64,000 nucleotides of DNA from NCBI GenBank assembly GCA_947579665.1, contig OX388352.1:37008216-37072215 (forward strand). The letters are read 5' to 3'. The stretch comes from Sympetrum striolatum (lineage: Eukaryota; Arthropoda; Insecta; Odonata; Libellulidae). How positions within the stretch are numbered: position 1 is the first letter of the stretch; each line of letters begins with the position of its first letter. The position numbers and the translations under genes are program-made. The notes beneath the pieces are model-generated. The model was given only the letters and a program-made list of their open reading frames with translations. It did not search any database and had not been told where the DNA came from. Below, one piece after another: positions 56,401-64,000 of the stretch.

Positions 56401-58891
56401 AGAGATGGAGAAAAAAACGAGCTCAAAGTCACCAATTTTAAATTCCCTGGTCAGTAACGATACATCACAGCATCCAAAAACGGTGCCATCTACCCAAACG
56501 AATAGAACTGAATTTGACAAAGGAGTGGTTACTACACATGACTTAACTCCATATGAGCTTAGGAGAAAGGATCTCGCGCAGATTCATCTAGTTATTCGAT
56601 CCTTGCTACCAAAGTTAAAATTATCCTTTGAAGGTAAAAAGGTGGATAAAAATAGGAGCCCAACATCTGCACTATCTAATACCCAGGTCAATAATAATAC
56701 CATAGAACATCCACCAAAGATGCCATCTACCCAAGTGAATAGTACTGAATTTAACAAAGGAGTTGCTACTACGCGTGACTTAACTCCCTCTCAACGTTGG
56801 TTACATGAGGCTTTGCGGATGAATCTCGGAATTTGGTCTGAGGCACAAAAGTTGGAATTATGCTCAAAATGTCGAGAGGTGGATACAAACACGAGCCCAA
56901 CATCTTCACTCTCTAATTCCCCTGTCAATAATGATACCTTAAAGCTTCCGAATACGATAGAATATGTCGAAAAGACGAATATTGAATTTGGCAAAGAGGT
57001 CACTACTAGGGTTTTCATTATTTCCTCTGAACATTGGAAGAAGGTGGTAACGCAGCAAAATCGACAAATGCGGTCCTCACAACAAGAGGTGGAATGTCGC
57101 TCTGAATGTCTACATGTAGGGAAACAAACTCCTCTCACCACTCAAACTTCCCATGAATTAGTCCCTGGTGATATCGTACGGATTCATCTCCTTGTGTTAC
57201 GCTCTGAATGTCAAAAGGAGGAGACTCAAACGAATCAAACGTCATCACTCCATAATTGCCTGGTCAATAATGATTCCTTAGAGCCTCCATCATCGATAGC
57301 ATCTACCCAAACGCAAAGTACTGAATTTGACAAAAGAGTCGATAATACGCATGAACTAGCTCCATCTAAACGTTGGTCAATGGTGGTTGCGCATTCGCAT
57401 CTTCGAATTCAGTCCTCGCTACGAAAGTCGGAATTAAGGTCTGAACGTTTAGAACAAGATAACCATAATTGCCCTAACTCCCTGCCTTCTAAAACATTAG
57501 ACCATGGTGATACCTTAGGGCTTCCTCAAACGAAGCCATCTACCCAAAAGGAGAGCATTGCCTGTGACAAAGGAGTCGCTACACCATTTGAATTAAGTCC
57601 TTCTGAACGTAGGACAAAGGATGTGGCGCAGCTGAATCTCGGAATTCTATCCTCGCCAAAAAAGTTGGAATTACGCTCTGAAGGTAAAGAGGTGGAGAAA
57701 CAAACGAGCCCCGCGTCTAAACTCTCCAATTCCCTGATCAATAAAGATACGTTAGAGCTTCCGCAAACGATTCTATCCATTCATACTAAGAGTATTGGGT
57801 TTGATAATAGAGACGCTTCTACGCATTGCCTAATTCCCTCTGAAAGTAGGACGAAGGAGGGTGTGCAGCTGAATCTGGAAAAAACTTCTTCTGCACTAAG
57901 GGTTGAATGTGGCTCTGAAGGTCAAGAGGTGAAAATGCAAATTAACACAACGCCTCCACTCTCCAACTCCCTTCCCAATGTTAATACTTTAGAGCTTTCT
58001 CAAACGGTGCCATCCATTCAAACGGAGAATGCTGAGTATAAAAAACGATTCACTACAACGCTTGACCTAACTCACTCTGATTGCATGACAAAGGATGTTG
58101 CGCAGCTGAATCTTGGAATACGGTCCCCACCACGAGAGTTGAAATTTTGCATTGAAGGTCAAGAGGGGGATAATGAAACGAGTCCTATGTCTCCACTTTC
58201 CGATAAATTAGCCAATGATAATTCTTTGGAGCTTCCCCTAACGCGGCCATCGACCCCAACTCAAAGAATCAGAATTGGAAAGCAAGCCACCACTACGACT
58301 GGATGCCACTCACAAAAAGAGGGGGAACAAAAGTCTCCGACAAGGAGGAGTACATTATACGATCCAGACATACCAGCGATAACGCAGTCTCCCTTGTTCG
58401 AATCATTCGTCACTACCGATACTTTTACTGTTCCTAGACTGCGGACGTCGTCTCCAACAGAGAGTATCCAGTTACGTAAGAAAACTGAAAGTACTCTCGA
58501 AAAGAGTTCCTCTGAAGATAGAGCACCCGAGGTCACGACGCTGAACCTGGAAAAGCGCTCCACGCCGCGAGAAGAGGAATATCACTCCGTAGGTGTGCTG
58601 AATCCAGTGACCCCTCCGTCTCTCCTTTCTTTATCCTTAGCAAGTCCCTTTTTCACCCATCCTTGTCTTGGGAAGATGCCTCTGGATAGTCCGCGGGGCC
58701 TACCCAATTCCATGGCCCATGGTCCTCTGAGTTTACCTTCGTTACTAAGTCGGGAGGAGTACATCTTAATGCGCACAATCCATAATAGGAAACGGAGAAG
58801 AGCATATCGCCTAAAAAGGAAATATCATAATAAAAATCTGCTCGGCTCCTACTCGTGGAAATCGACAGCATCCAGACATAGTTTTCAGTAA
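50759..58891 (+). CDS. Giant acidic-repeat disordered protein, unknown function
   Basis: A single open frame of 2,710 codons. Residues 1-888 are 24 copies of a 37-residue unit (SPQAETDSE, SKQSSDSD, then SDKEDDDQV), each with about 11 acidic and 4-5 basic residues. The serine-acid clusters fit the casein kinase 2 consensus, so heavy phosphorylation is plausible. Residues 889-1800 are Ser/Thr/Pro-rich long units with PHHSSP-like cores; 1800-2520 are shorter units of about 75 residues; the last 40 residues are very basic (RKRRRAYRLKRK), a possible nuclear signal. There is no signal peptide at this Met, no membrane segment and no recognised domain, and the whole protein looks disordered. The start is doubtful: this Met is simply residue 1 of a repeat, the frame is open back to 50645, and a spliced upstream exon may supply the real N-terminus. 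Coding is supported by 8.1 kb without a stop and by third-position changes between repeats. Confidence 0.75.
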   Translation: MHSPARPSPQAETDSENKTSKQSSDSDNSDKEDDDQVMHSPARPSPQAETDSEDKTSKQSSDSDNSDKEDDDQVMHSPARPSPQAETDSENKTSKQSSDSDNSDKEDDDQVMHSPARPSPQAETDSEDKTSKQSLDSDSSDKEDDDQVMHSLARRSPQAETDSEDKTSKQSSDSDNSDKEDDDQVMHSPTGPSPQAETDSEDKTSKQSSDSDNSDKEDDDQVMHSPTGPSPQAETDSEDKTSKQSSDSDSSDKEDDDQVIHSPTGPSPQAETDSEDKTRKQSSDSDSSDKEDDDQVMHSQTGTSPQAETDSEDKTRKQSSDSDSSDKEDDDQVMHSQTGPSPQAETDSEDKTRKQSSDSDSSDKEDDDQVMHSPTGPSPQAETDSEGKTSKQSSDSDSSDKEDDDQVIHSPTGPSPQAETDSEDQTSKQSSDSDNSDKEGDDQVIHSPTGPSPQAETDSEDKTREQSSDSDSSDKEDDDQVMHSQTGPSPQAETDSEDKTRKQSSDSDSSDKEDDDQVMHSQTGSSPQAETDSEDKTRKQSSDSDSSDKEDDDQVMDSQTGPSPQAETDSEDKTRKQSSDSDSSDKEDDDQVMHSPTGPSPQAETDSEDKTSKQSSDSDSSDKEDDDQVIHSPTGPSPQAETDSEDKTRKQSSDSDSSDKEDDDQVMHSQTGPSPQAETDSEDKTRKQSSDSDSSDKEDDDQVMHSPTGPSPQAETDSEDKTRKQSSDSDSSDKEDDDQVMHSPTGPSPQAETDSEGKTSKQSSNSDSSDKEDDDQVMHSPTGPSPQAETNSEDKTSKQSSDSDSSDKEDDDQVMHSPTGPSPQAETDSEGKTSKQSSNSDSSDKEDDDQVMHSPTGPSPQAETDSEDKTSKQSSDFHSSDEEDDDKVVLSVKGSLTQTETDFEDERRKPFPPSITSVKMDNGALMLPSTPPSDKIRKAAFKMPATATDVMESPARRKIKIPKPQKYTPRDTECASTGNEGKKKPMSTSVYQWLKCLTKRKGKSLSNASTKSRAVQKLLLKPATGSTETEVLPKNTLEMSSPEVRTHDVCQEKQRKRTLPPEVKPHFKGQEQERKKSRMLPLPNTLVNELPLAGPSTLRKSIGSKKQAIAMHEKNTPTRKKMNKRKPHHSSPRKKECSTPGKEWKDKLPARRPSSLKFLNKCTPHSILSPSSVLTKSIGGAKLRLPSATDNIRTEVLADNTLEMRSHEIRRNDVCQQKQEKKTPEKIDKMEPHHSSLGEKEYLTQGNERNEKYPARKPSSLELRNESTPHNLLFPAVFLDISIAVPKLRLPSTIKSFGTEVLSENTLEMRSSEIRTHDVAQQKQGARTSPQEVERHLGGQEQERQTSPMHPLPSIVKDDASELPPTRLLTLRKGTGCDMQTTTIDERDTPTCQKMDNREPHHSSPQEKQCPATEKEWKDKSPIRRPSLIDTFQRRRFQPATPYSFGTCTIFPTSTSPPPTGSFGSETQAETTPDMKPPVIRTADVRQESQVKWLNLGEVRIFSGGQVVENQTRPLSSLPKNLANDNDSKLPSTRLSTQRQGIGFKRQTTATDGTESPKRMTMEVRGPHHISPREIECHYPEKGGMKMSTAVSVLEWVRKRRLEDSLSLSNAFTKSRPPGELKCFSGGQEVENQTRTLSALPKNLGNDDDSELPSTRLSTQRQRIVFKRQTNSTDETESPKRITMEVRGPHHFSPRKIECHYPEKGGMKKSTAVSVLEWLRKRRLDDSISNSKPSTISRALPKLRLKLSEGSIGKEVQAEITLEMTPSEIRTSEVGQQNQGTRTSPQQMGRHFGGQSQDGQRIITNPIRHTLDNDNSKQPPTPSTRPSVIHSCYKTESIGFDKRVTTTLVLTPSGHTTKEAKQQNLGVRPLPQKVELRSESQEMEKKTSSKSPILNSLVSNDTSQHPKTVPSTQTNRTEFDKGVVTTHDLTPYELRRKDLAQIHLVIRSLLPKLKLSFEGKKVDKNRSPTSALSNTQVNNNTIEHPPKMPSTQVNSTEFNKGVATTRDLTPSQRWLHEALRMNLGIWSEAQKLELCSKCREVDTNTSPTSSLSNSPVNNDTLKLPNTIEYVEKTNIEFGKEVTTRVFIISSEHWKKVVTQQNRQMRSSQQEVECRSECLHVGKQTPLTTQTSHELVPGDIVRIHLLVLRSECQKEETQTNQTSSLHNCLVNNDSLEPPSSIASTQTQSTEFDKRVDNTHELAPSKRWSMVVAHSHLRIQSSLRKSELRSERLEQDNHNCPNSLPSKTLDHGDTLGLPQTKPSTQKESIACDKGVATPFELSPSERRTKDVAQLNLGILSSPKKLELRSEGKEVEKQTSPASKLSNSLINKDTLELPQTILSIHTKSIGFDNRDASTHCLIPSESRTKEGVQLNLEKTSSALRVECGSEGQEVKMQINTTPPLSNSLPNVNTLELSQTVPSIQTENAEYKKRFTTTLDLTHSDCMTKDVAQLNLGIRSPPRELKFCIEGQEGDNETSPMSPLSDKLANDNSLELPLTRPSTPTQRIRIGKQATTTTGCHSQKEGEQKSPTRRSTLYDPDIPAITQSPLFESFVTTDTFTVPRLRTSSPTESIQLRKKTESTLEKSSSEDRAPEVTTLNLEKRSTPREEEYHSVGVLNPVTPPSLLSLSLASPFFTHPCLGKMPLDSPRGLPNSMAHGPLSLPSLLSREEYILMRTIHNRKRRRAYRLKRKYHNKNLLGSYSWKSTASRHSFQ
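53423..56150 (+). repeat. Long degenerate protein repeats (PHHSSP units)
   Basis: The core PHH[SIF]S recurs at residues 1127, 1232, 1400, 1567 and 1689, with an earlier diverged form near residue 970. Each unit carries, in order, an ECxxPxKE stretch, a Lys-Leu-Arg-Leu block, TLEMxSxEIRTxDV, QEVExHxGGQExExQTxP, and ELPxTRxSTxRxxIGF. Units 4 and 5 (residues 1520-1740) are the most alike and represent the latest duplication. Confidence 0.75.
56151..58310 (+). repeat. Short degenerate protein repeats, about 75 residues each
   Basis: Nine or ten units have the pattern SLSNSLVNNDTLELP, PSTQT, EFDKGVATT, LTPSERRTKDV, QLNLGIRSS and LELRSEGQEVEKQTSP. They correspond to the outer parts of the long units without the PHHSSP core and KLRL block, so the short unit is probably a deleted form of the long one. 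One copy around 57140-57200 is truncated. Confidence 0.75.
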
Positions 58892-59100
58892 GTTTCGATA
58901 ACATTGTGTTACTAAGGTTTGAAATTATGTTTATTTTATGTTTCGAAGAATTTCAATCGTAGATAACTGTGTGGCATGTTACAGAACTCTTAAAGAATTG
59001 TAGTATATTCTTTCAACCTTCGGCTTAAAATCAGTCAAAATTTGTGCTCTCTGCTGATAATTCGAGAATTGAATCCGTCATGAATGAAGTGAGACACCCT
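58892..59100 (+). other. 3' flank of the giant gene, duplicated at 63715-63990
   Basis: The stop codon lies in TTTTCAGTAAGTTT. Downstream landmarks AGATAACTGT, TTCGGCTTAAAATCAGTC and CTGCTGATAATTC reappear in order in the second copy. No AATAAA was noticed within 200 bp, so the transcript end is unknown. Confidence 0.6.
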
Positions 59101-59580
59101 ACGAAGGAAATGCCGCTGCATACTCATGCATGGTGAACAAGGACATATGTGGACGAAGTGACAACAATCCAGCGATAAGGAGGTTGAGCCGAGAAGCAAG
59201 GATGGATCGATTAGTTTAGGAGAAGACGCTCTGCGCACCCTCTATTTTCTACAGCAGTAGTCTTACGGACCTAGTCGGCGCTTTCCTCTCCCAGTTACTG
59301 ATAATTATCATACATGACTACGTGGATATTTACTGCCGCCTCCAGAGGGTGAGGCCAGAGAGGCATGAAGGAGTTTTACTTTTGTTTCTGGTGTAGTGGG
59401 GTCTGTACTAAGATAGGAGGTAAGTTTATAGCTAATGTAACAGTGTTTGTCAGAGGGTAATGAATTGTTTGTCTGTGCGACCAATTGCGTGGTGTAATAT
59501 TGAATCTAAAAATTCAGCAGTGCCCTATTGGATTTACGACATAAGATCTTCTACTTTGTTAGATAATGGTAAGTAATAGT
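59101..59580. other. No supported gene
   Basis: A good donor (GGAG followed by GTAAGTT) lies at about 59419. Nothing else is recognisable. Confidence 0.35.
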
Positions 59581-59584
59581 TTCC

Positions 59585-59915
59585 TATTGTGTGTGTTCAC
59601 ACCAAACTGTATTCTTGTCAGTATGTGGTTACGTCAGTAAGCGCTGATGCCAGTATTTGTTCTCGTCAGAAAGTGCCCACGCCAGGAAAACAAACGCCAG
59701 GCGATGGATGCACCAGTACGTGTTCACACCAGTATTTGGATACGCCGGTATGTGTTTATGTGTGGTGATACCAGTTTGTGTTGGCGCCAGTATATGTTTA
59801 TAACGTGGGCAGTTACGTCTCTATGTGTTCACTTCTGGAAGTGAGTAAGCGAGGATGTGGGTACGCCAGCAAGAGTTCCGGCCAGTTTATGTTCACGCCA
59901 GCATGTGCTATTATT
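59585..59915 (+). repeat. Degenerate minisatellite, unit of about 16 bp
   Basis: Variants of TGTGTTCACGCCAGTA recur through the stretch (for example GTTCACACCAGTATTTG, ATACGCCGGTATGTG, GGCGCCAGTATATG). Spacing is uneven because of small indels. Confidence 0.7.
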
Positions 59916-60798
59916 TTGTATGGGAAATAGGTTTGGGAGATCGGTTAAATATCGAATGAGCCTAAGCTACTGACTTGATGCATTTCAAAGTTAAATAATT
60001 TTTGATTTGTAACGGGGAGGTGCTCAGGCTTCTGGACTTGACTCTGGACCACGTTATATTCCTATCATTCATTACTACTGTCTAGACACGGTAGGTGACT
60101 TAGTTCTTGGAATTACACTATTTTATGCCACTTAGGGGCTATATAAATATTAATTACATTCACATCTGCCACTTATTCTCTTTAAGAATGTGCACTTTCT
60201 CCAAACAGACACGAAATCGTTTTCAATATCTCTAAATCGCGTTACAAGCATGATATTTTTTTATCAAATTCTTGCCATGTATCTGAAACCAAATTATTTT
60301 AGCTGTTCTTTACTAGTTATAATCCTTTGAATGTATGGTTTTAGCCCACTGTCTCCCAGTTATAAGTTTTCTAAGTATAGATTTTAGAGTTCTAAGGTAT
60401 GTAAATTCTTGGTGGACTTTTAGATGCAGTCATTTATTCACCTGCGTTTCTTCTAAAGAAACCAATGACACTTCCAGAAGTCGTTATTACTATCGGAAAC
60501 AATACAATAACCTCACTAGAACAGTATGTGAAATGTAGTTAACATAAAGTGTTAGTAGAAGAAAGGTGTTTCGATGTGCAAATCTTGTGTGCGCTCCCTG
60601 TCCTGGTTGCTGTTTTGTGATTCGAGAGGTTTAACAGTCTTAGCGAATACCTACATACTGATGAAGTCGAAGCCTTCGAGTACATTGGTAAACTTCCGTG
60701 AGGAGGGTTGGTAGCAGAGAGGGAGGTGGAGTTGGCTCCAAGTGCACAAGGAGGTTGAGGTGAACTTACAAGGATTTCACTTTCCAGTCATCCATTAG

Positions 60799-61035
60799 AT
60801 GTCGTGGCAGAATTTCACTGTCCTTGAAGAGGAGAGAATCCGCACGTTCATCTATGTCCCGGAGAACCTTACGAGTCTGCACTTCGTTGGTTTTGTTTCT
60901 ACTTTCTGCCGTAGATATGAGGGTCTGACGGCACGAAAGTCCCGTATGCCTTATTTCCTAGAGAGCTTTATGAGTTTATGCTTAGTTGGTTTCGTTTCTA
61001 ATTTATACCGTAGATATAAAAGATGCACGCCATGA
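60799..61035 (+). CDS. Short frame with an in-frame 99-bp duplication, uncertain gene
   Basis: A 78-codon frame contains two related halves offset by 99 bp (33 codons): SLHFVGFVSTFCRRYEG in the first and SLCLVGFVSNLYRRYKR in the second. The DNA identity is about 70 percent, and the differences leave the frame open in both copies, weak support for translation. GTTGGTTT and TGCCGTAGATAT/TACCGTAGATAT are the best-conserved DNA words. No family is recognised, and it may be a decayed repeat with a chance frame. Confidence 0.25.
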   Translation: MSWQNFTVLEEERIRTFIYVPENLTSLHFVGFVSTFCRRYEGLTARKSRMPYFLESFMSLCLVGFVSNLYRRYKRCTP

Positions 61036-61040
61036 AAGTA

Positions 61041-62384
61041 GTAATACGTTCTTTCAAGCTTTCTATGCTCTCACATATTTCTTTCATAAAGCATTAGTAT
61101 GAGATAATTTTTTAATTTTATCATAAATGATTCTATTATTTCTATTATATTTTATTTTTGTATCTTTTCATATTTTGTTCTTATAATTTTTCTTTTTTTC
61201 CATCATAAATCTGAAATTAACATAGATGCTTTACTCTGTTAATCAATGTTGCTTGAGTTTATATTATATTTAGAGGCTTGAGAATTTTGCATAAATATAC
61301 TCGTGTAATTTTCATTAATCATTTTATTTGTGAGTAAATAATAGTGAATTTTTAATCAATTCTTGTAACTGTAAGCAGTAGCATAGTAATTATTTTAAGC
61401 ATATTTAAAATTATTTCTTATTTTCTTTTAAATCTCTAATATTATTGATATATGGTCCTTTAATCACACCTCACCTCTGCAAACAAATACATACAAGGAT
61501 AATAACATGCAGAAATATTAAAGTTGCAAGCATATTCAAAACACAGTAACACAAAATGCACAGCATAAAGTAATTGGAAGATTAGGGTGTCTGGGGAAAG
61601 CTCTTCGATAGAAGGCTTTCAAAGAAAAACCTACGTTGCGGGAAAACACTCTCACAAAAAGGGGAACGAAAAGAAATCGCGAAAACAGATATATGTATAT
61701 AATAACAGGAATATCATAGTGTTGTATCATCAATATCAATTGCAATTACTGTTTTATGATGATATTCAGGGTTTTGTGAATTTTCAGGTTATTTACTGAA
61801 CATTACATTAAATTGAATACATTATTTATATATTAGTATTGCGTATATTATTTACTACTTGAGGGATAACATTTAACACCAACCTATTATAAAAACGATT
61901 TTTTTTACTGAAATTCAGTACGCGCTTTTATTTACAATAAATTTGATTTTTGATATATTGACATTTATTAGAATTATTTTTGTAATTTAGAATATTTAGT
62001 TATTCAATATGTAGGGTATTTTACGTAAGGCGTATTTTTTGTAATATATATTATTTGAATGTTTATAATTCTCTCCATGTTTTTATTTGTAGGTCGTGTT
62101 AGGGGTATCTGTTTTTACTTCTGTTTGTAATTACTCTGAATAGACCAGTGCATGTTTTTCACACCCCCTTTGTGGGTGTTGTCCTGCTATTGATTCTCTT
62201 TCTAAAGCATTTTTGTTTTTAATGCACATCATAACTCTTTTCATATAGCTTTAATTTAAAACATCCTTAAACCTTATTTGAAAATCAGGCACATTTTACA
62301 CTAGTACTTAGTTTAATAGAAAAGGGGAGTTTCAAGTCTTAATTTCAATAGGAATAAAGACGTTATTTATTTATTTATTTAAAG
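61041..62384. other. AT-rich stretch, nothing recognised
   Basis: Small overlapping frames at 61536-61799 on both strands lack any motif. The DNA has the composition of an intron or intergenic region. Confidence 0.35.
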
Positions 62385-62533
62385 ACATGCATTACGGCTG
62401 ACAACGGCTGCTCAAATCACCATCCGGCTGGGGATTCATCCGACTGTTCCGATCCATGATGAGCTATATTTGCCACGCACCATCATGCCTTTGGATGTCA
62501 GAAAGAAACGCATCACATGCTCTCCAGAGCCAG
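62385..62533 (+). CDS. Possible internal exon of a paralogue of the giant gene
   Basis: A GC-rich 149-bp island sits in AT-rich DNA between a T-rich acceptor (ATTTAAAG) and a donor (CCAG followed by GTATGG). One frame is open throughout and contains PTVPIHDELYLPRTIMPLDV then RKKR. The MPLD followed by a basic cluster loosely recalls MPLDSPRG and the basic tail of the giant protein. Spliced to an acceptor at 63662 (TCTCTTTCAG), the frame continues for nine codons (GRFRMLLTP) to a TGA at 63689-63691. Homology is weak, and the exon call rests mainly on composition, open frame and matching splice phase. Confidence 0.4.
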
Positions 62534-63662
62534 GTATGGAAAAGTAAACGTATAATGCAATGCCTTTAGTCATTATAGTTTCAGTTCTGATATATTTATT
62601 CTGTAAAATTTTCGGTATATTGTTCGGAGGGAAACCTTAATGTTCGGTCTTAATAATTCCTGATTTCCGTATCGGGAGGAATTCATATGCACTGCTGCTT
62701 CAAAGGAGAAACAGCGTATAATCCTGTTCTCCATGCATTTTGAGAGTAAATATTTTTCGATTTTTCATGGATAGATGCTTAGACAAAATATCACCATTAA
62801 TCTGATATTTTGGTATATGCTATCATTTATAAAAGTTTTAGAAAATGTAATTTACTATAACTTTTGTATGAAACATATTTTAATAACTGATTGTTTAGGA
62901 GTTATTCATGAAATACTGATAAACCGAAAGTTGCTGATTATGTATGTACTTTGTGGGCGCTCCGGGCGCTGTGGGCGAAAGGTGAATTTCAATGTTTTTC
63001 ATCGAATTTGTCCCAAAAAACATTATTTATAATGTTTGTGACGTAAAAGATAATATGATATAAATCAGTCACTTATCTTCCAACTTTAGATTGAATATAG
63101 AGTTCAAAAATACTGTCGTAGATAAATATTTACATCTTATATATGGAGAAAGTCATGTGCTGGCAGACTCGTAATCTTCTCCAGGCTCTTTAATATACGT
63201 TTCAAGTACGATAATTGCGGTTTATTATTGTTATTTATTCAAAATCAGGCATTTTTATCAGATTACTAATATGTAAAATCGTCTGAATTTATAGTTATAG
63301 TCAACTGTCTCCTACTCACAATATATCTTAATAACAATTGTCAAAAATTTAAGGATTAGGAATTTTTAATGGACTTTTAGATACTCCTATACAATGCAAT
63401 GAGAAATTTAATATTATTGTCTCCTTAAAAACCTTTTCCCCACTCCATACTTGGATTGCTAGCTATACCTTAATTTTTGCTTAAAATACCAATGTGAAGG
63501 GTATTATATTATATTATAAATTATTTTTGATGCTCCCCTTGTATTAGCATCTTCCTTACAGTCAATGATATCCACCCCCTTTTTCTCAAATTTAGTAACA
63601 TATATTATTACTTAAGTTGTACATGTTTACAATAATCCTGATCTTATTTTATTCTCTTTCAG
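62534..63662. other. AT-rich stretch, possible intron
   Basis: It lies between the candidate donor at 62534 and the acceptor ending at 63662. The short frame at 62775-63032 is AT-driven and has no domain. Confidence 0.35.
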
Positions 63663-63990
63663 GAAGATTTAGAATGCTGTTGACGCCTTGAAATCGTCTT
63701 CTCCTGGTTCTCATTGGCAGTATCCAGACATAGTTTTCAGTGTTGTAAATTCATTGTGAAACTAGGGTAGGAAATTGTGTTAATGATCGTGAAGACTTGG
63801 TGATATTAGATAACTGTTTTATGTTCAACAGAACGGTTGTACCACATTAGTTTATTCATTCTGTTTTCGGCTTGAAACCAGTCGAACTTGGTTTCTATAA
63901 AATGTGAATTGGGAATGAAAAGGGAATGTAGTGATCTCTGTTGATAATTCATAAAAGTGGCCCTCATCGATGTCCTCTATCTCCACAAAT
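63663..63990 (+). repeat. Diverged second copy of the giant gene's 3' end
   Basis: The 20 bases ATCCAGACATAGTTTTCAGT occur both at 58870 and at about 63726. Upstream, TCTCCTGGTTCTCATTGGCAG resembles the last coding stretch of the giant gene. Downstream, AGATAACTGT, TTCGGCTTGAAACCAGTC and CTGTTGATAATTC follow in the same order and similar spacing as in 58892-59100. It is preceded by a strong acceptor. Confidence 0.7.
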
Positions 63991-64000
63991 GGAACAAACA

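Noticed and set aside
53305..58904. Minus-strand frames inside the giant gene (for example 53305-53787, 56791-57141, 58261-58563)
   Set aside because: They are antisense shadows of the long plus-strand frame with no motifs of their own.

Overview
The window is AT-rich eukaryotic DNA, most likely from an arthropod and probably an insect. The evidence is non-LTR retrotransposon reverse transcriptases, an hAT element with an 8-bp target duplication, spliceosomal donor and acceptor consensus sites, and long gene-poor stretches full of decayed repeats. I see no operons, ribosome binding sites or rRNA, and the species cannot be named from the sequence. The window is mostly repeats with one striking gene.

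Left flank (1-6260): the edge carries a minus-strand fragment of a cysteine-rich arthropod protein with one nonsense codon. It is followed by unique AT-rich DNA, a possible 1.1-kb element bounded by terminal inverted repeats, and a hairpin-forming stretch.

Repeat array (about 6262-25490): six diverged head-to-tail copies of a unit of about 3.2 kb, with internal deletions and partial duplications. Other elements are nested in it: a 5'-truncated CR1-like retrotransposon, an 803-bp foldback element and two or three smaller foldbacks. Empty sites in sibling units reveal each insertion precisely. Three foldbacks share a short head sequence and have 11-13 bp target duplications, which suggests one unusual family. 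Just beyond the array is a 102-bp-arm palindrome made of two head-to-head tRNA-like sequences.

Middle (25870-50430): a retroelement tail, a possible exon, a decayed minus-strand retrotransposon at 34.2-36.0 kb, pairs of local segmental duplications at 33-42 kb (one copy holding a perfect 42-bp palindrome), a minisatellite family at 44-48.5 kb, and a 586-bp hAT element with remnants of a transposase N-terminus.

Right part (50430-64000): an uninterrupted 8.1-kb reading frame for a predicted 2,710-residue disordered protein. It begins with 24 nearly identical 37-residue acidic serine repeats, followed by about five long Ser/Thr/Pro-rich units, then 9-10 shorter units of about 75 residues, and a very basic C-terminus. 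Decayed copies of the same repeat lie upstream with frameshifts, so the true 5' end is unresolved. A diverged copy of the gene's 3' end lies 4.8 kb downstream next to a plausible exon, suggesting a paralogue or an alternative terminal exon. I do not recognise this gene; it is the best candidate for something undescribed.
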